64,000 nt of DNA from DAHVFK01 sp963755395 (GTDB taxonomy: Bacteria > Pseudomonadota > Gammaproteobacteria > Burkholderiales > SG8-39), in assembly GCA_963755395.1 (NCBI GenBank), contig CAVWJJ010000002.1:1054001-1118000 (forward strand), given 5' to 3'. This document shows, in pieces, positions 16,933 through 25,900 of this stretch. Numbering within the stretch: position 1 is the first letter of the stretch; each line of letters starts with the position of its first letter. The notes beneath the pieces were generated by a model that ran no database searches, was not told the DNA's origin, and saw only the letters and a program-made list of their open reading frames with translations. A program made the position numbers and the translations under genes.

Positions 16933-17891
16933 GGCGTGTCGGGCTGCGCGGTCTCGCGCGGCGGCGGGTGGCCGCCGCCGAACTGCGCCCAAGCCACGCC
17001 CGCCATGGTGATTGCCGCGCCGGCGAGCTTGAGCGCGGTGAACTTCTCGCCGATCGACAGCCAGGCCACCAGCCCGGCGATCGGAGGAATCAGGTACTGC
17101 AGCGGCGCGGTGCGCGCCACGCCGCGCACCGCGTTGACCCAGGCCCACACCAGCCAGCCGAGGAAGGCCGAGATCAGGATCGCCCACAGGACACAGAGCC
17201 ACACCAGCGGCGGCAGGTGCGCGAGCGGCGCGGCAAGGAAGGACGGCGCCGACGCGAGTATCAGCAGCGGCGCGCCGAACACGAGCGTGTAGGCGAGCAC
17301 CGGCAGCGGCCCGTAGCGCGCGGTGATCGGACGCGCGATCACGGTGTAGAGCGAGAACAGCGAGGCGGCGAACAGCAGCACCAGGTCGCCGGCGCCCGCC
17401 AGCGCCACGCCACGCACGAACTTGTCGGACAGGAAGATGACGATGCCGGCAAATGCGATCGTCGTGCCGGCGAGCTGGCGCGCGCGCAGCTTCTCCACGC
17501 CGGCGAAGGCCAGGATCAGGAGCGTGAACAGCGGCCCGCTGGTGAGCACCAGCGCGCTCGAGAACGGCGTCGACAGGCTGATGCCCCAGGTGACCAGGCC
17601 GACGTGCGCGGTGTGGCCGACTAGGCCGCAGGCGACAAAGCGCGGCAGGTCCTCGCGCTGCGGCCAGGATTTGCGCAGGTGTCGCCGGTACACGACCGCG
17701 AGCAAGCCGAGGCCGAGCAGCGGCATGATCAGGTAACGGATGAACAAGAACGGCCCGACGCCCATCTGCTCGAGCACGTACTTGATGATCGTGAAGTTGA
17801 CGCCCCACACGACCATGGTGACAAGCGCCGCCGCGAGCGACCAGCGCTCGACGGACGGGCCGGCGGGACGGGCTGCTGCGCGCGCGTGCAT
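16929..17891 (-). CDS. EamA/DMT family transporter
   Basis: Inner-membrane protein of 320 residues with ten hydrophobic segments arranged as two EamA halves. The first repeat begins ALVTMVVWGVNFTIIKYVLEQ and the second near PLVWLCVLWAILISAFLGW. Closing helices carry PLQYLIPPIAGLVAWLSIGE, the typical proline-rich end of EamA domains. It is co-translated with the downstream MFS gene (ATGA overlap). Members export amino acids or other metabolites; the substrate here is not evident. Confidence 0.82.
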   Translation of the reverse strand: MHARAAARPAGPSVERWSLAAALVTMVVWGVNFTIIKYVLEQMGVGPFLFIRYLIMPLLGLGLLAVVYRRHLRKSWPQREDLPRFVACGLVGHTAHVGLVTWGISLSTPFSSALVLTSGPLFTLLILAFAGVEKLRARQLAGTTIAFAGIVIFLSDKFVRGVALAGAGDLVLLFAASLFSLYTVIARPITARYGPLPVLAYTLVFGAPLLILASAPSFLAAPLAHLPPLVWLCVLWAILISAFLGWLVWAWVNAVRGVARTAPLQYLIPPIAGLVAWLSIGEKFTALKLAGAAITMAGVAWAQFGGGHPPPRETAQPDTP

Positions 17892-17920
17892 CTGCGCGCG
17901 CAGCTTACACTAGCGCTAGG

Positions 17921-18442
17921 CTAGGCTCCCAGCGGGCGCGCGGCGCGCAGCGGCGCCGCGTTCGACTCGAGCATGCTGATCTCGCCGGCGATCTCGGCCC
18001 CTTCCTCGACCTTGATCTTGGCGTAGCGGATCTTGCCCGACACCTTGCCCGTGGCGTGGATCACGAGCTGCTTGCGCACCGTGAGCTCGCCCTCGAGGCG
18101 GCCGTGGATTTCGGCGTTGTCGACCGCGACGGTGCCGCTGAAGATGCCCTGCGGCGCGATCTGCAGCACGCGCGCGTCGAGCGTGGCCTCGATGCGGCCC
18201 TCGACCGCGAGCGTGTCGCAGTCGGTGATCTCGACCCCCTTCATCTTGATGTCGGGCCCGACGATCAGCTTCGCCTCGCCCTTGCCGGCGGCCTTGCCGG
18301 CCTCGGCGTGCGGCGCTGGCGCGGGTGAAGGCGGGGGTGCCGCAACGCGCTCAGGGGCGCTCGCCTGCGGCGCGGGCACGGCAGGCGTGCGCGCCGGAAA
18401 GGACTCGTCGCGGCGGCGGAACAGACCTTCTTTTTGCAGCAT
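17921..18442 (-). CDS. Bactofilin (polymer-forming cytoskeletal protein)
   Basis: Protein of 173 residues. An unstructured Pro/Ala-rich N-terminus of about 55 residues precedes a right-handed beta-helix core (KLIVGPDIKMKGVEITDCDT, then IHGRLEGELTVRKQLVIHAT and KVSGKIRYAKIKVEEGAEIA). The repeating I-x-G pattern is the bactofilin hallmark. Such proteins polymerise without nucleotide and organise cell-shape or envelope machines. The start at 18442 (MLQKEGLFRRR) gives the membrane-targeting-like basic tip seen in relatives. It stands alone. Confidence 0.88.
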   Translation of the reverse strand: MLQKEGLFRRRDESFPARTPAVPAPQASAPERVAAPPPSPAPAPHAEAGKAAGKGEAKLIVGPDIKMKGVEITDCDTLAVEGRIEATLDARVLQIAPQGIFSGTVAVDNAEIHGRLEGELTVRKQLVIHATGKVSGKIRYAKIKVEEGAEIAGEISMLESNAAPLRAARPLGA

Positions 18443-18576
18443 GTGGATTCCTTGGTGAGTGGTTGAACGGCGCTGATCCCACGCACGTTGCATGCCGGCG
18501 ACGAAAGCGTTCAGAAACAGGCGGTTATAAATCGGCGGCGGGGCGCGAGTGTCGCCTTGGACCGACGCCCGCGGCG

Positions 18577-19050
18577 CTAGCCCGGGCGGTCGGCGAGCGG
18601 CGAACGCGCGCGCGCCTCGCGCGCGATCGAGCGCTGCGACGCGAGCGCGAGCGCGGTCAGCTCGCCGGCCAGCATGCGCAGCACGTCGTCCAGCGACAGG
18701 ATCCCGATCAGCCTGCCCTCGGTGTCGACCACCGGCAGGCGGCGCGCACCGCTGTCCTGCATCCTGTCGACTGCCTCGAACACGCCGTCGCTCTCCTGCG
18801 CCAGTGCGAGCTCGCCCGACATCAGGTCGCGCAGCGTAAGCGATTCCGGACTGACGCCCGCGTCTGCGACCGCCGCCACCACGATGTCGCGGTCGGTGAC
18901 AATTCCGATCGGGCGTGTGGCCCCGTCGCGCTTCTCGATCACGACCAGGGCGCCGACATGGTGATCTCGCATCAGGCGCGCGGCCGCCCGCAGATCGGTC
19001 TCGGGCTCGGCCACGACCACGACGCGGCTGCAGATTTCCTTGATCTTCAT
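18577..19050 (-). CDS. Tandem CBS-domain protein
   Basis: Cytoplasmic protein of 157 residues made of two CBS domains: residues about 1-65 (LRAAARLMRDHHVGALVVIE, PIGIVTDRDIVVAAV) and 75-130 (VFEAVDRMQDSGARRLPVVD, LIGILSLDDVLRMLAGEL). A short Arg-rich tail follows. Stand-alone CBS pairs bind adenosine nucleotides and act as energy or stress sensors. An FNR/Anr-type box lies 53-66 bases upstream of its start, suggesting induction at low oxygen. Confidence 0.85.
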   Translation of the reverse strand: MKIKEICSRVVVVAEPETDLRAAARLMRDHHVGALVVIEKRDGATRPIGIVTDRDIVVAAVADAGVSPESLTLRDLMSGELALAQESDGVFEAVDRMQDSGARRLPVVDTEGRLIGILSLDDVLRMLAGELTALALASQRSIAREARARSPLADRPG

Positions 19051-19102
19051 GGCGCCTCCGGATGACAACCGGCTCAGGCTAGCGCGCGCGACTCGCTCCG
19101 GT

Positions 19103-19116
19103 TTGACGAGGATCAA
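19103..19116 (-). promoter_or_regulatory. FNR/Anr-like box upstream of the CBS gene
   Basis: TTGAC-GAGG-ATCAA differs at one position from the FNR/Anr consensus TTGAT-N4-ATCAA. It lies 53-66 bases upstream of the minus-strand CBS gene start, a plausible distance for class II activation. The urtA start is 184 bases away in the other direction, so the CBS gene is the likelier target. Confidence 0.5.
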
Positions 19117-19156
19117 GCGCTGGCGCGCCTCAAAAGTGTGCGGCACGGCCGCCGCG

Positions 19157-19173
19157 CGCACTGAAACCATGCA
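19157..19173 (+). promoter_or_regulatory. NtrC-like site upstream of urtA
   Basis: CGCACT-GAAAC-CATGCA matches the dyad TGCACY-N5-GGTGCA at 9 of 12 defined positions. It lies about 43 bases upstream of the -24 element of the sigma-54 promoter. Weak alone, it gains weight from that promoter and from the urea-transport function of the operon. Confidence 0.4.
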
Positions 19174-19215
19174 CCGCCGCGCGCCGCCGCAGGCCTGCGC
19201 CGCGCTGCGACGCCA

Positions 19216-19230
19216 TGGCACGTTCGTTGC
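19216..19230 (+). promoter_or_regulatory. Sigma-54 (-24/-12) promoter of urtA
   Basis: TGGCACG-TTCG-TTGC is an exact match to the sigma-54 consensus TGGCACG-N4-TTGC, with GG at 217-218 and GC at 229-230 in the required spacing. It ends 69 bases before the urtA start. The expected control is NtrC-dependent transcription under nitrogen limitation. Confidence 0.8.
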
Positions 19231-19299
19231 GAGGTCCCGGGGCGAGGCAGCTGTGAGGCCGCCGGGATCCCAAACAATCTCACTTAAGAGAGGACACGC

Positions 19300-20581
19300 A
19301 TGAAACGTCGCACATTCGTCAAGGGCCTGACGCTGGGGGCCGCTAGCGCCGCGGGCGGGCTGGTATCGCCCAGCCTGTTCGCCAAGCCCACGGTCAAGGT
19401 CGGCGTGCTGCATTCGCTCTCGGGCACGATGGCGATCAGCGAGACGGTGCTGAAGGACATCGACCTGATGACCATCGAGGAAATCAACGCGCAAGGGCGG
19501 CGTCATGGGCCACAAGCTCGAGCCGGTGGTGGTCGACCCGGCCTCCAACTGGCCGCTGTTCGCCGAGAAGGCGCGCCAGCTGCTCACGCAGGACAAGGTC
19601 GCGGTGGTGTTCGGCTGCTGGACCTCGGTGTCGCGCAAGTCGGTGCTGCCGGTGTTCGAGGAGCTGAACGGCCTGCTGTTCTACCCGGTGCAGTACGAGG
19701 GCGAAGAGCTGTCGCAAGAACGTGTTCTACACCGGCGCCGCGCCCAACCAGCAGGCGATCCCGGCGGTCGAATACCTGATGAGCAAGGACGGCGGCGGCG
19801 CCAAGCGCTTCTTCCTGCTCGGCACCGACTACGTCTACCCGCGCACGACCAACAAGATCCTGCGCGCCTTCCTGCACTCCAAGGGCATCACCGACGCCGA
19901 CATCGAGGAGGACTACACGCCGTTCGGCCACAGCGACTACCAGACCATCGTCGCCAACATCAAGAAATTCGCCGGCGGCGGCAAGACTGCGGTGGTCTCG
20001 ACCATCAACGGCGACTCCAACGTGCCGTTCTACAAGGAGCTCGGCAACCAGGGCCTGAAGGCGACCGACGTGCCGGTGGTCGCGTTCTCGGTCGGCGAGG
20101 AAGAGCTGCGCGGCGTCGACACCAAGCCGCTGGTCGGCCAGCTCGCGGCCTGGAACTACTTCATGTCGCTCAAGAACCCGGTCAACGACGCCTGGAAGAA
20201 GGAATGGGCGGCGTACGCCAAGAAGAAGAACCTCCCGTCGGCCGACAAGCCGCTGACCAACGACCCGATGGAGGCCACCTACATCGGCATCCACATGTGG
20301 AAGCAGGCGGTCGAGAAGGCCAAGAGCTACCGACGTCGACAAGGTGATCGCCGCCATGGGCGGCCAGAAGCTTCAACGCTCCGGACGGCTTCACGATCGA
20401 GATGGACCCGAACAACCACCACCTGCACAAGCCGGTGTTCATCGGCGAGGTGCGCGCCGACGGCCAGTTCAACGTGGTGTGGAAGACCAAGGGGCCGATC
20501 AAGGCGCAGCCGTGGAGCCCGTACCTGCCGGAGGACAAGGGCAAGAAGGAAATCGCGGTAAAGATGACCAAGAAGAGCTGA
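19300..20581 (+). CDS. urtA: UrtA, urea ABC transporter binding protein (four extra bases)
   Basis: Periplasmic urea-binding protein. The twin-arginine-like start MKRRTFVKGLTLGAASAAGG precedes the mature protein KPTVKVGVLHSLSGTMAIS. Extra bases at about 19492, 19715, 20328-20330 and 20371 break the frame. Without them the gene has exactly 426 codons and reads as a full UrtA, including VDPASNWPLFAEKARQLL, LLGTDYVYPRTTNKILRAF, EEDYTPFGHSDYQTIVANIK and NNHHLHKPVFIGEVRADGQF. It is first in urtABCDE-ureD, behind a sigma-54 promoter. Codons between the breaks are fully conserved, so this is not a decayed gene. Confidence 0.9.
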
Positions 20582-20588
20582 GCAAGTA

Positions 20589-22200
20589 GTGCGCAGCCTC
20601 TTCCTGGCCGCGCTCCTGGCGCTGGCGGCGCTCGTCCCGCCGCCGGCGCTGGCACTCGACGCCGCGACGGTGCACAAGCTGGCGCTCGGCGACACGAGCG
20701 ACGACAAGATCGCGGCGATCAACGCGCTGCTCGAATCGGGCGACGAGCGGGCCGAGCCGCTGCTGAAGGCTTTGCTGGCCGGATCGGTGCAGACCTCGGG
20801 CGACCGGGTGCTGATCGTCCAGGGCGACTCGGCCATCGACGCGCTGACCGGCGAGAGGGTGTCGCCGATACCGGAGGACGCGAGCGACGTGGTGCTCAAC
20901 AACCGCATCCGCGGCGTGCTCGACTCGGCGGTTTCCGCGCTGCGCCTGGTCTCGCACGACCGGGCCACGCGCCTCAAGGCCGCGCGCGAGCTGGCGGACG
21001 ATCCGCGCGCCGCGGCGTTGCCGGTGGTGGACAAGGCCCTGGCGCTCGAGACCGATCCCGAGATCAAGGGCGTGCTCGAGATCGTCGCCGCCTCGGTGCA
21101 CCTGTACGCCGGACCCAAGGCCGAGCGCCTGACCGCGATCCGCATCCTCGCGAGCTCGGGCAATTCGAAAACCGAGACGCTGCTGCTGCCGCTGGTGGCG
21201 AAGAAGCCCGACGGCAGCTGGGCCGAGCCGGACGCGGAGATCCGCGCCGCGGCGCAGGCGAGCCTGGCGGACGTGCGCGGGCGGCTGGCCTGGGGCGAGC
21301 GCCTCGGGCTGCTGTTCGCCGGCCTGAGCCTGGGCAGCATCCTGATGATCGCCGCGCTCGGGCTGGCGATCACCTACGGCCTGATGGGCGTGATCAACAT
21401 GGCGCACGGCGAGCTGATGATGCTCGGCGCCTACGCCACCTACGTGGTGCAGAACCTGTTCCATGCCTAGGCGCCGGGCGCCTTCGACTGGTACCTGGTG
21501 GCGGCGCTGCCCGCGGCGTTCGCGGTCTCCGGCGGTGGTCGGCATGGTCCTCGAGCGCAGCGTGATCCGCTGGCTCTACGGCCGGCCGCTCGAGACGCTG
21601 CTCGCCACCTGGGGCATCAGCCTGATCCTGATGCAGTGCGTGCGGTCCCTCTTCGGCGCGCAGAACGTGCAGGTCGACAATCCGAGCTGGATGTCGGGCG
21701 GCGTGCAGGCGCTGCCCAACCTGGTGCTGCCGTACAGCCGGATCGTGATCATCGCTGTTCGCAGCCGCGGTGGTGGGCGGGATCTGGCTGCTGCTCACGC
21801 GCACGCGCCTCGGGCTGTTCGTGCGCGGCGTGACCCAGAACCGCGCCATGGCCGAGCTGCGTCGGCGTGCCGACCGCGCGCGTCGACACGCTGGCCTTCG
21901 GCCTCGGCTGCGGGCATCGCCGGGCTGGCCGGCTGCGCGCTGTCGCAGATCGGCAACGTCGGGCCCGACGCTCGGCCAGGCTACATCGTCGACTCGTTCA
22001 TGGTGGTGGTGCTGGGCGGCGTCGGCCAGCTCGCCGGCACCGTCTACGCCGGCATGGGCCTCGGGCTGGTCAACAAGCTGCTCGAGTCGTGGTCGGGCGC
22101 GGTGCTGGCCAAGATCGCGGTGCTGGTGTTCATCATCATCTTCATCCAGAAGCGCCCGCAGGGCCTGTTCGCGCTCAAGGGCCGGGCGGTGGAGGCATGA
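20589..22200 (+). CDS. urtB: UrtB, urea ABC transporter permease (frames broken)
   Basis: Inner-membrane permease with the large periplasmic N-terminal region usual for UrtB (signal at LFLAALLALAALVPPPALA). The LivH-like membrane part has GLSLGSILMIAALGLAITYG, MAHGELMMLGAY and VVVLGGVGQLAGTVYAGM. There is an in-frame TAG at 21468, where family members have Tyr (one C-to-G change). Extra bases lie at about 21531, 21754, 21857, 21915 and 21970, and a missing G near 21980. Correcting them gives exactly 536 codons. The start is GTG at 20589, eight bases after urtA. The stop overlaps urtC (ATGA). Confidence 0.88.
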
Positions 22201-23304
22201 CCCGGCTGTTCAGGTTCAGCGCGCGCGGCTGGATCGCGCTCGCGGCGTTCGCGCTCGCGCTGCTGCTGGTAGTGCCGGTGCTGGCGCTCGCCGTGCCGGA
22301 GGGCAGCGCGCTGCACCTGTCCGACTACTGGGTCGCGCCTGTGCGGCAAGATCATCTGCTACGCGATCGTGGCGCTGGCGATGGACCTGGTGTGGGGCTA
22401 CGCGGGCATCCTCTCGCTCGGGCCACGGCGCTGTTCTTCGCCCTGGGCGGCTACGCGATGGGCATGTACCTGATGCGCCAGATCGGCGCGCGACGGCGTC
22501 TACCACAGCGAGCTGCCGGACTTCATGGTGTTCCTCGACTGGAAGGCGTATCCCTGGTACTGGAGCTTCACTGAGCATTTCTGGTATTGCGCGGCGCTGG
22601 TGGTGCTGGTGCCGGGGCTGCTCGCCTACGTGTTCGGCTGCTTCGCGTTCCGCTCGCGCATCAAGGGCGTGTACTTCTCGATCATCACCCAGGCGCTGAC
22701 CTACGCCGCGCATGCTGCTGTTCTTCCGCAACGACACCGGCTTCGGCGGCAACAACGGCTTCACCGACTTCAAGCGCATCCTCGGCATCCCGATCGCGAC
22801 GCCGCAGATGCGGGTCGCGCTGTTCGTGCTCAGCGCCGCGGTGCTGCTCGTCACGCTGCTGCTCGCGCGCTGGCTGGTCAGCTCCAAGTTCGGCCGCGTG
22901 CTGGCCGCGATCCGCGACGCCGAGCAGCGCGTCATGTTCTGCGGCTACAACACCGCTGCACTACAAGCTGTTCGTCTGGACGCTGTCGGCGGTGCTGTGC
23001 GGCATCGCCGGCGCGCTCTACGTGCCGCAGGTCGGGCATCATCAACCCGAGCGAGATGTCGCCCGCGAACTCGATCGAGATCGCGATCTGGGTCGCGGTC
23101 GGCGGCCGCGGCACGCTGGTCGGCGCGCTGCTCGGCGCGTTCGTCGGTGAACGGCGCGAAGAGCTTCTTCACCGCAGGCCTTTCCCGAGATCTGGCTGTA
23201 CTTCCTCGGCGCTGCTGTTCGTCCTGGTGACCCTGTTCCTGCCGCAGGGCGTGGTCGGCGCGCTGCGCCTGCTGCGCCTGGGCAAGCCGGCGCCGAGCGC
23301 ATGA
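22197..23304 (+). CDS. urtC: UrtC, urea ABC transporter permease (ten extra bases)
   Basis: LivM-type inner-membrane permease. Ten single extra bases at about 22338, 22423, 22430, 22488, 22711, 22955, 23037, 23146, 23174 and 23211 split it. Without them it has exactly 366 codons and reads as UrtC: AIVALAMDLVWGYAGILSLG, the motif GHGLFFALGGYAMGMYLMR, FRNDTGFGGNNGFTDFK, QVGIINPSEMSPANSIEIAI and LVTLFLPQGVVG. It overlaps urtB and urtD by four bases each. It is the most heavily interrupted gene of the window, yet every conserved motif survives. Confidence 0.88.
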
Positions 23305-24139
23305 GCAGCATGGCCTACGCGAGCGCGCTGGACTCGTCCCCGCCTTCGGGCGAGGCGACGTTCGGCCGCATGGCGAGCGAAGGCCTGGACACCAGCCACG
23401 GCGCGATCCTGTATCTGGACGACATCAGCGTCAGCTTCGACGGCTTCAAGGCGCTCAACAAGCTGTCGCTGCAGCATCGACGTCGGGCGAGCTGCGCTGC
23501 ATCATCGGGCCCAACGGCGCCGGCAAGACCACCATGATGGACGTGATCACCGGCAAGACGCGGCCCGACGCGGGCACGGCGTTCTTCGGCCAGACCATCG
23601 ACCTGACGCGCCTGAGCGAAGCGCAGATCGCGCAGGCCGGCATCGGGCGCAAGTTCCAGAAGCCGACCATGTTCGAGCAGCACACGGTGTTCGAGAACCT
23701 GGAGCTGGCGATGAAGGCCGACAAGCGCGTGCGCCGCACGCTGTTCGCGCGCCTGACCTCCGAGGAGCGCGACCGCATCGCCGCGATGCTCGAGCGCGTC
23801 GGCCTGACGGGCGCGGCCGACCGCGTCGCGCGGGCTGCTGTCGCACGGCCAGAAGCAGTGGCTGGAGATCGGCATGCTGCTGATGCAGGAGCCGAGGCTG
23901 CTGCTGCTCGACGAGCCGGTGGCCGGCATGACGCGACGACGAGACCGAGCGCACCGCGCGAGCTGTTCCTGACGCTCGCGGGCAAGCATTCGCTGGTGGT
24001 GGTGGAGCACGACATGGCGTTCATCGCGCGCATCGCGCGCAAGGTCACGGTGCTGCACGAGGGCAGCGTGCTGGCCGAAGGGCCGCACGAGCAGGTGCAG
24101 AACGACCCGCGCGTGATCGAAGTCTACCTGGGGCGCTGA
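23301..24139 (+). CDS. urtD: UrtD, urea ABC transporter ATPase (five extra bases)
   Basis: LivG-type ATP-binding subunit. The Walker A motif is GPNGAGKTTMMDVITG, the signature is GLLSHGQKQWLEIGMLL (LSHGQ in place of LSGGQ, normal for UrtD), Walker B is LLLLDEPVAGM, and the switch histidine is in VVVEHDMAFI. Extra bases at about 23472, 23488, 23831, 23934 and 23959 break the frame. Without them there are exactly 278 codons. It energises urea import with UrtE through the UrtBC permeases. Confidence 0.9.
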
Positions 24140-24141
24140 GC

Positions 24142-24831
24142 ATGCTCGCGATCGAGGGCCTGAACCAGTACTACGGCGGCAGCCACATTCTGCGCGACCT
24201 GTCGCTTCGAGGTGCCCGCCGGCAAGGTGACCACGCCTGCTCGGGCGCAACGGCGTGGGCAAGACCACGCTGCTGAAGACGCCTGATGGGGCTGGTGCCG
24301 GCCGCGACCGGCGTGGTGCGCTTCGACGGCAAGGACATCACGCGTGCCAAGCCCTATCAGCGCGCGCGGGCCGGGCATCGGCTACGTGCCGCAGGGGCGC
24401 GAGATCTTTCCCCGCCTGACGGTGGAGGAGAACCTGCTGATGGGGCTGCGCCGCAAGCGGTGCCGCGCCCGACGCATCTTCGAGATGTTCCCCGTGCTGC
24501 AAGAGCATGCTGCGGCCGGCGCGGCGGCGACCTCTCGGGCGGCCAGCAGCAGCAGCTCGCGATCGGCCGCGCGCTGGCGATGCGCCCGCGGCTGCTGATC
24601 CTGGACGAGCCGACCGAGGGCATCCAGCCCTCGATCATCAAGGACATCGAGCGCGTGATCCGCGCGCTGGCGGCGAGCGGCGAGATGGCGATCCTGCTGG
24701 TCGAGCAGTACTACGACTTCGCGCAGTCGCTCGCCGACCAGTACCTGGTGATGGAGCGCGGCGAGATCATCGCGCGCGGCGCCGGCGCCGACATGGAGAA
24801 GGACGGCGTCAAGAAGCTGCTGGCGGTATGA
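24142..24831 (+). CDS. urtE: UrtE, urea ABC transporter ATPase (six extra bases)
   Basis: LivF-type ATP-binding subunit. It reads MLAIEGLNQYYGGSHILRDL, Walker A GRNGVGKTTLLK, GIGYVPQGREIFPRLTVEEN, signature DLSGGQQQQLAIGRAL, Walker B LLILDEPTEGIQPS and VEQYYDFAQSLADQY. Extra bases at about 24205, 24236, 24282, 24376, 24506 and 24516 are removed to give exactly 228 codons. Two bases separate it from urtD, and ureD starts seven bases downstream, so transport and the first urease accessory gene form one transcript. Confidence 0.9.
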
Positions 24832-24838
24832 TCGCCGC

Positions 24839-25657
24839 ATGCGGATCGCCGAGCCCGTCGCTGCGCCGTGGAAGGCCGAGCTCGCGCTGCGCTTCGAGCG
24901 CGCGCTCGACAGGACCGTGCTCGCCGCGCGCCGCCACGACGGCCCGCTGGTGGTGCAGAAGCCGTTCTATCCCGAGGGCGGCGCGGTGTGCCACGCAATT
25001 GTCGTCCACCCGCCGGCGGGAATCGCCGGCGGCGACGAACTCGCGCTCGAGGTGCGCGCGGGCGCCGGCGCGCACGCGCTGCTGACCACGCCGGGCGCCG
25101 CCAAGTGGTACCGCACGGCGGGACCGTGGGCGAGCCAGAGTCTCGCGTTCGAGGTCGCGCCGGGCGGCGTCCTCGAATGGCTGCCGCAGGAGACGATCGT
25201 GTTCGACGGCGCGCGTGCCCGGCTCTCGAGCGAGGTTCGCCTCGCGGGCGACGCGCGCTATATCGGCTGGGAGGTGCTGTGCCTCGGCCGCACCGGCTCG
25301 GGCGAGCGCTTCGGCAAGGGCGAAGTCCGGCTGGACAACAGGCTCTACCTGGACGGCAAGCTCGCGTGGCTCGAGCGCGGCCGCATCGAGGGCGGCGGCG
25401 CGCTGCTCGATTCGCCCGCCGGTCTGCAGTCGCACCCGGTCTGCGCCACGCTCATCGCCGCCGGCGCGCACTTCGATCTCGCCGCCTGCCGCGCGATCGA
25501 AGACCTCGCCGTCACCCAGCTGCCGCAAGTGCTCGTCGCACGCTACCTCGGCGACTCGAGCGAACGCGCCAAGCACCTGTTCGCGCGCCTGTGGGCCGTG
25601 CTGCGCCCCGCGCTCGCGGGGCGGGAGGCCGTAGAGCCGAGGATCTGGCGGACCTGA
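24839..25657 (+). CDS. ureD: UreD, urease accessory protein
   Basis: Urease maturation protein of 272 residues that binds apo-urease and recruits the UreF-UreG complex for nickel delivery. Family motifs are clear: HAIVVHPPAGIAGGDELALE, LLTTPGAAKWYRTAG, LEWLPQETIVFDGA and the C-terminal WAVLRPALAGREAVEPRIW. The reading frame is intact, unlike the urt genes just upstream. It is the last gene before the lower-GC insertion that separates it from ureA. Confidence 0.92.
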   Translation: MRIAEPVAAPWKAELALRFERALDRTVLAARRHDGPLVVQKPFYPEGGAVCHAIVVHPPAGIAGGDELALEVRAGAGAHALLTTPGAAKWYRTAGPWASQSLAFEVAPGGVLEWLPQETIVFDGARARLSSEVRLAGDARYIGWEVLCLGRTGSGERFGKGEVRLDNRLYLDGKLAWLERGRIEGGGALLDSPAGLQSHPVCATLIAAGAHFDLAACRAIEDLAVTQLPQVLVARYLGDSSERAKHLFARLWAVLRPALAGREAVEPRIWRT

Positions 25658-25718
25658 TTACGGACCTGTTGTGGCTATGGTCACTGGCCGCTATTCGGCC
25701 TTTGCGGACGCTCGTGCG

Positions 25719-25745
25719 GGCCGTTAGCTGCGTCAGCTAACGGCC
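25719..25745. repeat. Perfect 12-bp inverted repeat (extragenic palindrome)
   Basis: GGCCGTTAGCTG, a CGT loop, and CAGCTAACGGCC form a perfect hairpin 61 bases after ureD. The stretch just before it (GGTCACTGGCCGCTATTCGG) has the look of repeated extragenic elements in Comamonadaceae-like genomes. It may mark the left border of the island or end the urt-ureD transcript. No T-run follows. Confidence 0.6.
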
Positions 25746-25772
25746 AACAAGAGACCGTCACCCGTCGTACAT

Positions 25773-25793
25773 GGCTGCCGCGAAGCAGCCTTT
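25773..25793 (+). terminator. Weak terminator-like hairpin after ureD
   Basis: GGCTGC, a CGCGAA loop, and GCAGCC are followed by TTT. The stem has six pairs and the T-run is short, so termination of the urt-ureD transcript here is possible but not strong. Confidence 0.3.
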
Positions 25794-25900
25794 CGCTATG
25801 GTAAAAAGCGGTCGCATGCCGATCGTCGGGCAAGTGCCGTCAATAATGTTCACCGACCGACCAGAAGGCGCTCACTAGTCACTGAGCGTGGGATACAACT

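Noticed and set aside
21468..21470. Stop-codon recoding (for example pyrrolysine) in urtB
   Set aside because: TAG occurs once and only one base from the expected Tyr codon, and no recoding genes are visible.
19300..24831. urtABCDE as decayed pseudogenes
   Set aside because: All functional motifs are intact and only single-base changes disturb the frame, with exact codon counts after correction. Decay would also show substitutions and larger deletions.
19300..24831. Programmed +1 frameshifting as the explanation of the breaks
   Set aside because: About 30 events in one operon, with no slippery motif or common downstream structure, would not be compatible with efficient translation. Kept only as a remote alternative.
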